Shown: positions 45,933 to 56,614, numbered from the stretch's first letter. The stretch is DNA of 64,000 bases from Paraburkholderia phenazinium (GCF_900142845.1 NZ_FSRU01000002.1:1178001-1242000), one strand, 5' to 3'. Numbers and translations: made by a program. Notes: generated by a model not told the origin, from the sequence alone.

Positions 45933-48900
45933 ATGAAATCCGATTTCATCACCGAACTTCTCGCACCGTTGTTTGATACCAGCGCATCGGTTATTGGCGT
46001 GATGGGGACTGCGGCAAGTGGGGATATAAGAGAGACGGTTGTTAATGCTGGGTCGGTAATGGTTAGCGGTGCTGCAACCATCACCGGCAGTAAAACTCTG
46101 GGAGCGCTGGGCACAGTCCTTGGTACCAGTAGCGCGGTAGTGAGCGCCGCCAATAATCTTCCCGAACAGATACGTGCAGTGTCCGGTACGCTAGCCGAAT
46201 ACGAAAACGCGACGCGGTCCGGCGACCAGGGGTCAATAAGCTATGCCGGGCTGAAAGTGGCGGAGAGTGTCGCTACCGCGCTAAATACCATTGGATCAGT
46301 AATCTCCGGGGTCGCAGATGCCTTGGCCATGTCCGGTGCGATCACATCGGCAGCAGCGGCCCCTGTCGTAAGTCTTGGCATCGCGCTTTCAACTGCGGCG
46401 GGACTGCTCGCTCTAGCCGGCACCAATGCGGTCGTGGATGCAGTAAGGAGCGCCGCGAATAGTATCAGCGATCTACTTAACGACATCGCTTCCCAGTCGG
46501 GCACTGGATCGCCGGGCACCATCTCCCCCCCTTCCGCCCAAACCGGAGCACCCGGCTCCGGCGGGAAAAGCCCCGAATCAGGCGCAGGCGGCGCCGCGAT
46601 GGGCAAATACCCAGATGACGGATTGGACTTCACCAGCCCGCTCGTCCTCGACTTGACCGGTTCGGGAATCAACCTGACACCGCTGAACACAAGCGCCCCC
46701 TACTTCGACCTCGCCAACGACGGCTTCGCCCGTCAAACAGGCTGGGTCGGTGCCGGCATGGGCTTGCTCTGTTTCGATCCGAACGATCAGAACATCACAA
46801 ACATTACCCAGCTATTCGGCAATGAAACGACCGATGGCTTCGATATCCTGCGTAAGCTCGACGCCAACCACGACAACGTGATCAACGCATCAGATCCTGC
46901 CTTTGCAAGCCTGCGGGTCTGGGTCGATGCCAACGAAAACGGCGCCTCCGATTCGGGCGAACTCCACACCCTTAATCAGCTTGGCATTGTCTCGATCAAC
47001 CTGAACGCCACTGCGGTGACTGAGACCATCGCGGGCAACAAGATCAGTTCGATCAGCAGTTATACGCTGGCGGACGGCACGACCCGCGAAATCGTCGATG
47101 CATGGTTCGCCAATAGCACGATGAACACCAAACCGCTGACGCCTGTCGACGTGACGGCAACTGCAGCGACGCTCCCTCAACTGGCAGGTGCAGGGAAACT
47201 GCGTGACCTGCGTTCGGCCATGTCGCTCGATCAAAGTCTGCAGAGTCTGGTGCAGGCCTTCGTTGTGCAACCGGCCGGCACAAGTCCCTCCGCTATCGAA
47301 TCGGCTGCACAGGCCATTCTCTTCCAGTGGGCAGAGGTGAGTTCAGCGGCCCCCACCTCACGCGGCGGCTCGATTGACGCACGGCAACTCAGCTTCGTAG
47401 AACAGTATCTAGGTCGGCCATTCAATTCGACTGGCGATGGCTTGAACCCTGGAATCAGGGCTGCGGCCTACCTGCAACAATGCTGGAACGATCTCTACGA
47501 CGCGGCGTTGGCGCGCCTCGTCCTGCAGTCCCCTCTTGCCGCTAGCGTCGCCCCCGAATTCAGGTACGACGCCTCCACGGATACCGTCCAGGCGCCCGCG
47601 ACATTCGCACCAGCCCTGGCCGCAGCCTTCCAGCGCCTCGGCACAATCAGCGCCACAAACCTTGCTTCGTGGGATCTGCTGTTACGCGTCGCGGACGCAG
47701 CGCGATTCGACATGGGCATGTCCGACTCCCTGTTCGAGAAATTCGTTGCGGCTGCAACGAACGACACGGTCGCGTCGATTGCGAACGCCATCGTCTCAGG
47801 ACTGCAGATCAACATGGACGGATTCGGGCACATCCAGGAAACCGGCACCACCATATATCACGACCTCTATGCCGGCCCGGGAGTCAGTGTGCTGATCGGC
47901 AGCCACGCTGGCAACGACCCAAGCGTGCAATTGCCGGGTAACGATGTCTTCCATTTCTCTGCCGGCGACGGTGTTGTAGAGATTCGTGAAAGCGATCCGA
48001 ACTCCAGCGCTCCTGCGAACACACTGAGCTTCGGTCTCGGGATCGCCCCGTCATCGATCAAAGCAAAGGTGCTCAGCAACGGCGACATGGTGCTGACTGA
48101 TGGCGTCACTGGCGACCAGATTACGCTGACGGGTGAATTGCGTGACAGCGGCGGTGGCGTTCAGTTGGTGCAATTTGCCGATGGCACGACATGGACCAGG
48201 CAGCAATTAATCCAGGTCGCCGCGCTATGTGGAACAGCGGGTAATGACACGCTCTATGGGACTGCCGGTGCGGAAGTATTCGATGGCAAAGGCGGCAACG
48301 ACTATGTCCAGGGTGGGGGTGGTGGCGACACCTTCATCTTCAATGCGGGCTACGGCAAACTGGAAATTTACGAGTCGGACAAGACCAGCAGCCCCTACAA
48401 CGTGCTTCAGCTTGGCCCTGGAATCAAGAAGGCATCGGTCACAGTGCGGGGGACGAGCAGCGGCAACCTGATACTGACGGACGGTATCGCGGGCGATCAG
48501 ATCACCCTGGACTCGGCCATGCTCTTTGGCTCAATGGGTGTGCAAGCCGTCCGGTTTTCCGACAACACGGTCTGGACGCGTCAGCAACTGATCCAGATGG
48601 CCACTACGGGCACCACGGGCAACGACACGCTCTATGGCACGTCGGCGGCTTAAGTATTCGATGGCAAAGGCGGTAACGATTATGTCTCGGGCGGCGGCGG
48701 TGGCGATACGTTCATCTTCAATGCGGGCTACGGCAAACTGGAAATTGCAGAAACAGATTCAGGCACGACACCCCACAACGTGCTGCAACTAGGCGCGGAA
48801 ATCAGCACATCATCAGTCATGGTAAGGAGTACCAGCAATTCCGGCCTGGTGCTGACGGATGGCATCGCCGGCGACCAGATTACGCTGGACTCGTTTATGA

Positions 48901-49505
48901 GCGGCAGCAACTGGGGCGTGCAAGCGGTGCAGTTTGCCGACGGCACCATCTGGAACAGGCAGCAACTGCTCCAGATGGCAACCACCGGCACTGCGGGCGA
49001 CGACAAATTGTATGGAACACCCGGCGCGGACGTATTCGACGGCAAGGGTGGCAACGATTACGTCCAGGGTGGCGGTGGCGGCGATACGTTCATCTTCAAT
49101 GCGGGCTACGGGAAACTCGAGATTGCTGAGTACGATTCCAGCAGTGCGGCTCATAACCTGCTGCAACTGGGCGCGGGAATCAGCGCGTCATCGGTCACGG
49201 TGAAGAGTACAAGCAATTCCGGTCTTGTGCTAACAGACGGCATCGCGGGCGACCAGATCACGCTCGATTCCTTCATGAACGGCAGCGGCTTCGGCGTGCA
49301 GACCGTGCAGTTCGCAGATGGCACGGCATGGAACAGGCAGCAAATGCTTCAGATGGCGACCGGCACCGCAGGCCTTGCTGATCGGCAAGTCAACAATCTG
49401 ATTGCGGGCATGGCATCTTACGGCGCGCAACCGGCGGCCAGTTCGCAGACGTTGGATACGATCCAGCAGCAGCCGAAAGTAACGCTCTCGGCCAGCCTGT
49501 ACTGA
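45933..49505 (+). pseudogene. RTX-type calcium-binding secreted protein gene with a premature stop
   Basis: The frame runs 906 codons to TAA at 48651-48653 and stays open to 49505 (1190 residues if intact). Residues 1-190 are Gly/Ala-rich and hydrophobic, possibly membrane-active; a Pro/Gly linker follows. The FrpC-like region has FDLANDGFARQTGW and EF-hand-like loops (DANHDNVINASD, DANENGASDSGE). Three modules of exactly 378 bp (126 residues) then carry FDGKGGNDYVQGG-type RTX nonapeptides and an ADGTIWNRQQL-type segment. The stop replaces the Glu/Asp preceding VFDGKGG in the other modules (gaa to taa). The C-terminus, where a type I export signal should lie, is past the stop. A 906-residue product may be made but should not be exported normally. 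Confidence 0.85.
48276..49409 (+). repeat. 378-bp tandem RTX modules
   Basis: The landmark GTATTCGA occurs at 48276, 48654 and 49032, spaced exactly 378 bp. Each module holds RTX nonapeptides, a beta-rich segment and a QQL-type end. A less similar module precedes them (47870-48230). The end coordinate of the last module is approximate. Confidence 0.85.
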
Positions 49506-49554
49506 CGCGCCCTTCATCCTCTGTTCAGGCATCCGCGGACTTTTAAAGTCGCGG

Positions 49555-50466
49555 ATGCCAAAAACCCAGAATCCCTTGAACACTCCTGAACTCAACCAAC
49601 CGGCGCCACCGGCACTGGGCCACGCTTCTGATCCAACTTCGCAAGACAACCCTGGGCACGATCCGGCGTTAGCGTGCCTTGTCGTGATCGCGCGGTTTCA
49701 TGGCATTGCCATCGACGCGGCGCAGTTACGTCATACCGCTGCGCGCGGCAACAAGCGCTTCGACAGTGATGCGCTCGTTCTGAGCGCTCGATCGATCGGT
49801 TTGAAGGCGTCGTCCGTACCGCTGCGAATCGACCGGCTTGATCGCACGCCTTTACCCGCGCTTGCATTTGACAGGGATGGTAAACATTTCATTATCGCTC
49901 GCTGCGACGGTGAGACAGTCTTCGTTCTCGAAGCGGAGGCCGCCTCTCCTATTGTGATGCCGCTCGACGCGCTGGCCGTCCGCACTACCGGCCGCATGCT
50001 GCTATTCACGTCGCGAGCTTCACTGGCAGGCGAACTCGCGAAGTTCGATTTTTCGTGGTTCATTCCTGCGATCATCAAATACCGGCGACTACTGCTCGAA
50101 GTGCTGGGCGTGTCGCTGGTCCTGCAGATTTTCGGGTTGATTTCGCCGCTGATGTTTCAGGTGGTGATGGACAAGGTGCTCGTGAACCGCGCCTATAACA
50201 CGCTTGTTGTTGTAGGCATTGCGCTTTTCGTTAGTTCTACCTTCGAAGTGCTACTCACGGGTCTGCGCAATTTCACGTTCTCGCACACCACCAACCGGAT
50301 CGACGTGGAACTGGGCGCACGTCTGTTCCGCCATCTGGTGGCGCTGCCGTTGCCCTATTTCGCGGCGCGACGCGTAGGCGATACCGTCGCGCGCGTGCGA
50401 GAACTGGAAAACATCCGTAACTTCCTGACGGGTCAGGCGCTAACCGCTGTCATCGATCTCGTGTGG
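49555..50466 (+). pseudogene. Truncated type I secretion ABC transporter
   Basis: About 304 codons remain of an HlyB/RtxB-type exporter. They encode a C39-like N-terminal domain (ALACLVVIARFHGIAID, GKHFIIARCDG) and the first TM helices with LISPLMFQVVMDKVLVNRAY and RRVGDTVARVRELENIRNFLTGQ. Family identity ends at TAVIDLVW (50466); the rest of the TM domain and the entire ATPase domain are missing, and 40 unrelated residues follow before a stop at 50586. No HlyD or TolC partner is adjacent. It lies 49 bp after the RTX gene and presumably once exported it. The junction abuts the lpxL 3' end. Confidence 0.88.
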
Positions 50467-50528
50467 GTCTGCCACAAGCGCAGCGCAGCTTGCTCACACC
50501 CATCCAGGCCGCAGCCCCCTCAACTCCC

Positions 50529-51407
50529 TCAATACACCGCCGGCTCCCCCACCGGCCGGTGCTTGAACCGCTTATGCACCCAGTAGTACTGAGCTGGAAT
50601 CCGCCGCACCTGCGTCTCCAGAAACTCCGTAATCCGGCGCGCATCCACCGTCGCGTCGTCCGACGGAAAATTGCTTAGTTCTTCGAAGATCGTCAGTTTG
50701 TAGCCGCGATAATCCGGCAGCACCTCGGTAACAAACGGCACGACCCGTGCGTTGCCCGCCTTGGCAAGACGCGACACCGAAGTCAGCGTACAGGCCGGCA
50801 CACCGAAGAACGGCACGAACACCGAGTCGCGCAAGCCGAAATCCATATCCGCCGCCAGCATCACCGGCTTGCCGTCGCGCAGCACGCGCAACGCGCGGCG
50901 CACGCTGTCGCTGCGCGGAATCATCTCGGTGCCGAAACGGCCACGCTGACGCTTGGCCATCGCGTCGAACAGCACGTTCGACATCGGTGTGTACAACGAA
51001 GCCACCGGGTGGCGCGTCGAATACATCATGCAACCGGCCTCGATCCCCACGAAGTGAAAGCCGACGAAAATCGTCGGCCGCGAGTGGGCCTCCGCCAGGT
51101 CGATGGCGCTTTCCACTTCCACGAGGCGCGAGATCGCCCGCGCATTGCCGAACCACTGCGGCCCGCGCTCGACGTAACTGCGAATCACATGGCCGAAGTG
51201 CGCGCGTGCGAGGCGTTCGCGCTCCTCGTCGCTCATGTCCGGGAAGCAGAGTTTCAGATTGGTATGGACGACACGGCGGCGCGTGCTGGGAATGCGATAG
51301 AGCAGCGCACCGATGCCGATGCCGATGCGCGCGACCACGCCATACGGCAGGCACGCGAAGGCGCGTAGGAGTCCTGTCATGAGGACGATGAGAATTCGGC
51401 TTTTCAC
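50529..51407 (-). CDS. Lipid A biosynthesis lauroyl acyltransferase (LpxL/HtrB family)
   Basis: This 292-residue inner-membrane acyltransferase has an N-terminal hydrophobic anchor (MTGLLRAFACLPYG region), the catalytic HFVGIE (HX4E) and a later MLAADMDFG and FFGVPACT segment. It transfers a secondary acyl chain to Kdo2-lipid IVA during lipid A synthesis. The start is GTG at 51407 (preceding GGGA is weak). Its 3' end borders the truncated transporter. Which acyl chain it uses is not evident. Confidence 0.87.
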   Translation of the reverse strand: MKSRILIVLMTGLLRAFACLPYGVVARIGIGIGALLYRIPSTRRRVVHTNLKLCFPDMSDEERERLARAHFGHVIRSYVERGPQWFGNARAISRLVEVESAIDLAEAHSRPTIFVGFHFVGIEAGCMMYSTRHPVASLYTPMSNVLFDAMAKRQRGRFGTEMIPRSDSVRRALRVLRDGKPVMLAADMDFGLRDSVFVPFFGVPACTLTSVSRLAKAGNARVVPFVTEVLPDYRGYKLTIFEELSNFPSDDATVDARRITEFLETQVRRIPAQYYWVHKRFKHRPVGEPAVY

Positions 51408-51774
51408 GAGAAGATCCCGGTTGAGAGCGGTGTGGCAAACACTTCCCCCAAGCAAGCCTGAGCGGCCGGGAAAAGTGACATGCGCGCGCGTCGAAACCGG
51501 GTACCGCGCTGCGCCTAGGTAAGAAAGCGGGAGATCTCGCGTTTCAGCAAGACAGGAGTTTACAAATTAGGCTCGAATGGTAAACCGGATTTGCCTTGTC
51601 CGGCACACCATCAGGTAGGAGTTACATTACGTCTTATTCACTTGACGCCGGGCCGACGGGCAATTTGTACCGCGCCGCCCTGCATGGCCGCCGCAAACCC
51701 CCGTGGCGTATGACGCCGCGAAGCGCGGCGCAGCGTATCCGGGGATCCCGCGGCCCGGATACGCTCGTACGGCA
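51408..51774. other. Region between lpxL-type gene and the PBP gene
   Basis: This carries the upstream flank of the acyltransferase and the 3' flank of the PBP gene. No gene is seen; two hairpins lie just after the PBP stop, one of them listed separately. Confidence 0.5.
51732..51765 (-). terminator. Hairpin after the penicillin-binding protein gene
   Basis: AGCGTATCCGGG and CCCGGATACGCT form a perfect 12-bp stem with a 10-nt loop (51732-51743 with 51754-51765) ten bases beyond the stop. No T tract follows, so termination is likely only if aided. Confidence 0.45.
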
Positions 51775-54252
51775 TCAGTGCTTGCTGAACATGTCCATGA
51801 TCTGCTGCTTCTCGCTCGACGACACGTCCGGCGGCGTCATGCCCGCAGGACCCACGCCGCCCACTGCATCGCTCGCACCGGCGAGCGGATTGGCCGAATC
51901 GAGGCCGATGCTGGCGACAAAGCCGTTACCCGGCGTCATATCCGTGTAGAACAGCTCGCCGTCGACGCTGGTGACCGTATCGGGCATGGCCGGCTCGGCC
52001 TGCGGCACGCCGCGCAGCGCGTGGCCCATGTAGTCCACCCAGATCGGCAGCGCGAGCTGCGCACCGAACTCGCGGCTGCCGAGGCTCTTCGGCTGGTCGT
52101 AACCCATCCAGGCCACCGCCACCAGCGACTGCTGGTAGCCGGCGAACCAGCCGTCCTTGGCATCATTCGTCGTACCGGTCTTGCCCTGCAGGTCCGAACG
52201 CTTCAGCACGTTGGTGCCCGCGCCCGTCCCCGCCGTTGCCACCGAGTGCAGCAGGCTGTTCATGATGTACGCGTTGCGCGGATCGATCGTGCGCGGCGCA
52301 TCGCGGCCCGCCGTCAACGGCTGCGCCTTCGAAATCGCGTTGCCGTGCGCGTCGCTCACTTCGGCGATCAGGTAAGGATTGATCCGGTAGCCACCGTTCG
52401 CAAACACCGAGTACGCCCCCGCCGATTGCAACGGCGTGACGAGCCCGGCGCCGAGCGCCATTGGCAGATACGGCGGCGTCTTGTCGGCGTCGAAACCGAA
52501 ACGCTGTGTCACGAAGTCCTGCGCGTACTTCGTGCCGATGAACGACAGGATACGGATCGACACCAGGTTCTTCGACTTCTCCAACGCGAGGCGCATCGGC
52601 ATCGGACCTTCCGGCTGGTCGTCGTCCTTCGGCTCCCAGGCGTCGCCACCAGGCGAGCTAGGCGGGAAATACAGCGGCGCGTCGTTGATGATCGTCGCCG
52701 GTCCGAGGCCCTTGTCGAGCGACGCCGAATAGATAAACGGCTTGAAGCTCGAACCCGGCTGACGCCATGCCTGGGTCACGTGGTTGAACTTGTTCTTGTT
52801 GAAGTCGAAGCCGCCGATCAGCGCGCGAATCGCCCCGTCCTGCGGCGTCAGCGACACCAGTGCGCCTTCCACCTGCGGCAATTGCGTGATCTGCCAGTTG
52901 CCCTTGTCGTCCGCCACGAGACGCACGATCGAGCCCGGCTTGATGCGCTGCGCCGCCGTGGCGCGCGCGCTCAGGGCGTTGGCCACGAACTTCAGGCCAT
53001 CGCCGTTGATGGTCGCCTCGGTGCCGTCGAGGAACTGCGCCTGCACTTCCTTCGGGCTTGCCGCGGTGACCACGGCTGCGACGATCTCGCCGTTATCCGG
53101 GTGATCGGTCAAGGCGTCGTCGATCGCCTGGTCGCGATCGTCGCCCGGCGGCGGCAGGTCGACATTGCCTTCCGGACCGCGATAGCCGTGGCGGCGCTCG
53201 TAGTCCATCACGCCCTTGCGCACCGCGTGGTACGCAGCGTCCTGATCCGCGGAATCGATCGTGGTGATCACGTTCAGACCGCGCGTGTAGGTTTCGTCCT
53301 TGTACTGCGCGTACATCATCTGGCGGACCATTTCCGCTACGTACTCGGCATGGACGCTGTATTCGTTGCCGGGGTTCTTGGTGTGAATCTCTTCCTTGAC
53401 CGCCGCGTCGTACTGGTCCTGCGTGATGTACTTCAGATCGAGCATGCGCTTCAGGATGTATTCCTGACGGATCTTCGCGCGCTTCGGATTGACCACCGGG
53501 TTATACGCCGACGGCGCCTTCGGCAGCCCGGCGAGCATCGCACACTCGGCGAGCGAGAGATCTTTCAGATCCTTGCCGAAATACACGCGCGCCGCCGCCG
53601 AAAAACCGTACGCGCGCTCGCCCAGATAAATCTGGTTCATGTACAGCTCGAGAATCTGGTCCTTGGTCAGGGCCCGCTCGATCTTGTATGCGAGCAGCAT
53701 TTCGTAGATCTTGCGCGTGTAGGTCTTCTCGCTGGAAAGGAAGAAGTTGCGCGCCACCTGCATGGTGATCGTACTCGCGCCCTGCGACGCGCCGCCGTGC
53801 ATCAGGTCGGTCGTGCCGGCGCGCAGGATGCCGACGAAGTCGACCCCGCCGTGCTCGTAGAAGCGGTAGTCCTCGATCGCGAGCACCGCTTTCTTCATCT
53901 GGTCCGGAATATCCTGGAAGCGCACCAGGTTGCGCCGCTCTTCGCCGAACTCGCCGATCAGCACGTGATCCGCGGTATAGACGCGCAGCGGCACCTTTGG
54001 CCGGTAATCGGTGAGCGCGTCGAGCGACGGCAGTTGCGGCCCCATCACGACGAGCGCATAGCCGAGGATCAGCGCACCGACGACCGCAATGGTCGCCAGC
54101 AGGCCGACGAAACTCAGCGCGATGCGCGCGCCGAGCGAACGGCGGCGCGGCTCGTCGCGCGAAGCGTCGTTGCGTCCTGAGTTGCGGTGATAGGGATCCC
54201 GGTCTTCACCACCCGGAGAATTTGCGGATTGCGGTCGTTTGATGATTGGCAT
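51775..54252 (-). CDS. mrcA: Class A penicillin-binding protein 1a-type
   Basis: This 825-residue bifunctional cell-wall synthase has a cytosolic tail rich in Pro/Arg, one TM helix (about 41-68) and a GT51 glycosyltransferase domain with AIEDYRFYEHGG, GASTITMQVARNFFL and the RKIYEMLLAYKIE region. An OB-like insert follows, then the transpeptidase with SSFK, SKN and KTGTTN. It polymerises and crosslinks peptidoglycan in the periplasm. The ATG at 54252 is chosen; the frame extends upstream into unrelated sequence. Confidence 0.93.
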   Translation of the reverse strand: MPIIKRPQSANSPGGEDRDPYHRNSGRNDASRDEPRRRSLGARIALSFVGLLATIAVVGALILGYALVVMGPQLPSLDALTDYRPKVPLRVYTADHVLIGEFGEERRNLVRFQDIPDQMKKAVLAIEDYRFYEHGGVDFVGILRAGTTDLMHGGASQGASTITMQVARNFFLSSEKTYTRKIYEMLLAYKIERALTKDQILELYMNQIYLGERAYGFSAAARVYFGKDLKDLSLAECAMLAGLPKAPSAYNPVVNPKRAKIRQEYILKRMLDLKYITQDQYDAAVKEEIHTKNPGNEYSVHAEYVAEMVRQMMYAQYKDETYTRGLNVITTIDSADQDAAYHAVRKGVMDYERRHGYRGPEGNVDLPPPGDDRDQAIDDALTDHPDNGEIVAAVVTAASPKEVQAQFLDGTEATINGDGLKFVANALSARATAAQRIKPGSIVRLVADDKGNWQITQLPQVEGALVSLTPQDGAIRALIGGFDFNKNKFNHVTQAWRQPGSSFKPFIYSASLDKGLGPATIINDAPLYFPPSSPGGDAWEPKDDDQPEGPMPMRLALEKSKNLVSIRILSFIGTKYAQDFVTQRFGFDADKTPPYLPMALGAGLVTPLQSAGAYSVFANGGYRINPYLIAEVSDAHGNAISKAQPLTAGRDAPRTIDPRNAYIMNSLLHSVATAGTGAGTNVLKRSDLQGKTGTTNDAKDGWFAGYQQSLVAVAWMGYDQPKSLGSREFGAQLALPIWVDYMGHALRGVPQAEPAMPDTVTSVDGELFYTDMTPGNGFVASIGLDSANPLAGASDAVGGVGPAGMTPPDVSSSEKQQIMDMFSKH

Positions 54253-54688
54253 GACTCGAATAATTGGCGCTTGACTCCACGCCTCTCTGCGGGCGGCTGA
54301 TACCACCGCGTGGCCTGACGCCCCCGGCTGGCCCCGCGGCGCGCCCGGATAGGGTTCGGCCCAGACCGGTCCCGGCGCAACGTAACAGCGCATTTTAAAG
54401 AAATCGCGCCGAGCCCAAGGTGCTTTTTTTGTAAGAATTCCTTGGGAAGACCTCGCCGGCACCCGCCGCCCCCTTGCTGCACCGGCCGCCGCGGGTTATC
54501 AACAGAAAATGTTCATAGGCCTGTGGACAAGTCCGCCGGAAACGGTCCAAGCCTTTGATGTCACGGGATTTTCATGCACCGCCCGTTTCGCATCTCGGCA
54601 ACTCGCCTTATGATGGACTCGTCGCGCGGGGAAAGCGCGGCCGCGCGCAAACTCAGCCGTTCGAAGCCAACAAGTACGCGAGCAGACT
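54253..54688. other. Divergent region between mrcA and the RHH-like gene
   Basis: There is no gene. It contains TTATCAACA (54496-54504) and TGTGGACAA (54522-54530), both one mismatch from the DnaA box, in opposite orientation 18 bp apart. Otherwise it is a GC-rich promoter region with nothing specific. Confidence 0.5.
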
Positions 54689-55294
54689 ATGAACAAGCCC
54701 AGCGAACGCATCGTCGTATTCGTGACACCCGCCCAGAAGCGCGCGATTGCCGCCAGCGCAGAAGAACTCGGCATCAGCGTCAGCGAGCTGATGCGGCGCG
54801 CGGTGCTGAGTTTCGGCGCGACCAGCGAACAGGTGAAGGCGGCGAGCCTCGTCGACCGGCTGCGCGCGCCGCGCGAACCGGATGCCCTCAATGCGGCGCT
54901 GGAACGGGTCGCGCACGGTACGCGCAACGCTCAGGCAGCCCTGCCTGCCGCGCTGAAGAAGGTGCCGCCCAGCACCGTCACGGACGAGGCGGAAGCGGCA
55001 CACGAATCCCTGCTGCCCGCCGACGTGCTCGCCGCACTGGTGCGCACGCCGGAAGAAGAACAGGCCGTCGCCGACGAACAGGCGGTGGCGCGCGTGGCGG
55101 CCGCCAAAGCGGCCACGATCGCGCCTCAAGCGCATGTCCAGCCGCAGGCAGGAAAGCCGCCCGTTGCCGTGCCTGTGGCGCCTGTGGCATCCGTGGCACC
55201 CGTTGCTTCGCGCCGCCGGGCACGCATCGAAACCACGCCCGACGAAGACGACCCGCGCAACGATCCGACGGCGGAAGACGGCCGCTTCGCCTGA
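54689..55294 (+). CDS. Small protein with N-terminal ribbon-helix-helix-like domain
   Basis: This 201-residue protein begins with ERIVVFVTPAQKRAIAASAEELGISVSELMRRAVL, a ribbon-helix-helix pattern as in plasmid mobilisation and antitoxin proteins. Helical segments and a Pro/Ala/Val-rich tail with low complexity follow. It may bind DNA as a dimer; its role is unknown. It stands alone, divergent from mrcA. Confidence 0.72.
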   Translation: MNKPSERIVVFVTPAQKRAIAASAEELGISVSELMRRAVLSFGATSEQVKAASLVDRLRAPREPDALNAALERVAHGTRNAQAALPAALKKVPPSTVTDEAEAAHESLLPADVLAALVRTPEEEQAVADEQAVARVAAAKAATIAPQAHVQPQAGKPPVAVPVAPVASVAPVASRRRARIETTPDEDDPRNDPTAEDGRFA

Positions 55295-55816
55295 GCCCCT
55301 GCCGATCTCTCACTGATATCTCGCGTCGCGCGTATGCCTCACGGATGCCTTGCTCACGTAGCAACGTGCGCTAGAGACCAGGCTCGTCAGCGAATACTTT
55401 CGCGGCTGTAAGGTCACGTCCATTGAGCTCCCCGCGCGCGATGTGGACACACCACTTTGCCCAACCCGCATCCACTTCGACGCATTTCGCTCCGCACGTC
55501 GCCAACATTGAAATATTCCGCTGGCGTAGACCCGGAATCGACGTTTGAAACTCGCAGGAAGTGACGCTTTAAGACGGTTTTAAGACATGCCGTGGTGTAA
55601 TATCCGCCAGCTGCTGAGCCTGCCCGGCTTGCGTTCGACACACCCGCGCCATGCGCTGGCCGAACAATTTGCGAGGCTGCTATTGCAATTGGCGCGCAAG
55701 CCCCGACTTCCGCACCGGTTGCCCGCGCAATACCGCGCGTGGCAGCGTAAACTAGTGGTCACCAGTGGTTGAACGCGCCAGGCACTCAGCGCCGATTTCA
55801 TTCTACGGAGGGTTTC
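55295..55816. other. Region upstream of pspA
   Basis: No gene is supported. TTTAAGAC occurs twice as a direct repeat (55568-55575 and 55579-55586), 11 bp apart and about 230 bp before pspA, a possible activator site. No sigma-54 promoter was found. Confidence 0.5.
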
Positions 55817-56497
55817 ATGTCGCTATTTGACAGCATCTCGCGCACGCTTAAAGGTCTCCTGAACGACGCTGCCGATTCCGTGCAAGATCCGTCGCGCGAT
55901 TCGCGCCAGATCGTGCGCGAGCTCGATGAAAGCATCGCCAAAGCAGAGAACTCGCTGATCGAGATTCAGGCGCAAGTCGCCACTCAGCAAAGCAAGCGCG
56001 ACGTTGCCGCCGACAAGGCGAAGAAGTACGAAGACGGCGCGAAGCGCGCGCTGCAATCGGGCGACGAAGCGCTCGCCCGTGAAGCGCTCGGTGCGCAAGC
56101 CACCGCGGAAGCGGAGCGCGACGCGCTCGCGAAAGAACTCGCCACACTCGAGCCGTCGGTCGATCAGTTGAAGAGCCAGATCGAAGACATGCGCGGCCGT
56201 CGCAACGACCTCAACGCACGGTCGAACATCCTGCAGGCCAAGCAGCAGATCGCCCAGGCCAAAGACGTCGCAGCGACTGCGCTGGGCGGTATCGGCGGGC
56301 GCAATCTCTCCGAGGATTTCCAGAAGCTCGAAGACAAGGTGGCATTGTCGAATGCACGCTCGGACGCGCGCCTGAATTCCGCCGACGTGAAAAGCGGCAA
56401 GGCGCTCGAAGACAAGCTCGCCGACCTGAATCGCGGCCCGTCGGTCGAAGACCGCCTCGAGGCGCTGAAGAAGCAGTTGAACACGCCGGCGCAGTAA
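55817..56497 (+). CDS. pspA: PspA/IM30-family phage-shock protein
   Basis: This 226-residue coiled-coil protein has an N-terminal amphipathic helix (MSLFDSISRTLKGLLND) and long helices, typical of PspA/Vipp1, ESCRT-III-like proteins that bind stressed inner membranes. AGGGTTTC (within GGAGGG) precedes the ATG at 55817. It is followed 117 bp later by a TPR membrane protein on the same strand, a pairing seen in other bacteria that lack pspBC. No PspF-type regulator is nearby. Confidence 0.92.
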   Translation: MSLFDSISRTLKGLLNDAADSVQDPSRDSRQIVRELDESIAKAENSLIEIQAQVATQQSKRDVAADKAKKYEDGAKRALQSGDEALAREALGAQATAEAERDALAKELATLEPSVDQLKSQIEDMRGRRNDLNARSNILQAKQQIAQAKDVAATALGGIGGRNLSEDFQKLEDKVALSNARSDARLNSADVKSGKALEDKLADLNRGPSVEDRLEALKKQLNTPAQ

Positions 56498-56614
56498 GCC
56501 GTCGCGAGGTAGTACACCGGAGGTGACGCAGCGCCGGCGATCCGTGCGGCGCTGCGTGTCACACCGGAGCATCGATTGACATGGAGACGGGCATCAAGCC
56601 GCCCGGTCCGACAC

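Noticed and set aside
48657..49505. Separate second RTX gene after the stop
   Set aside because: The frame and module period continue unbroken across the stop, so it is the tail of one gene.
51703..54180. Long plus-strand open frame opposite the PBP gene
   Set aside because: Arg/His-rich shadow caused by high GC; the minus-strand PBP1a is unmistakable.
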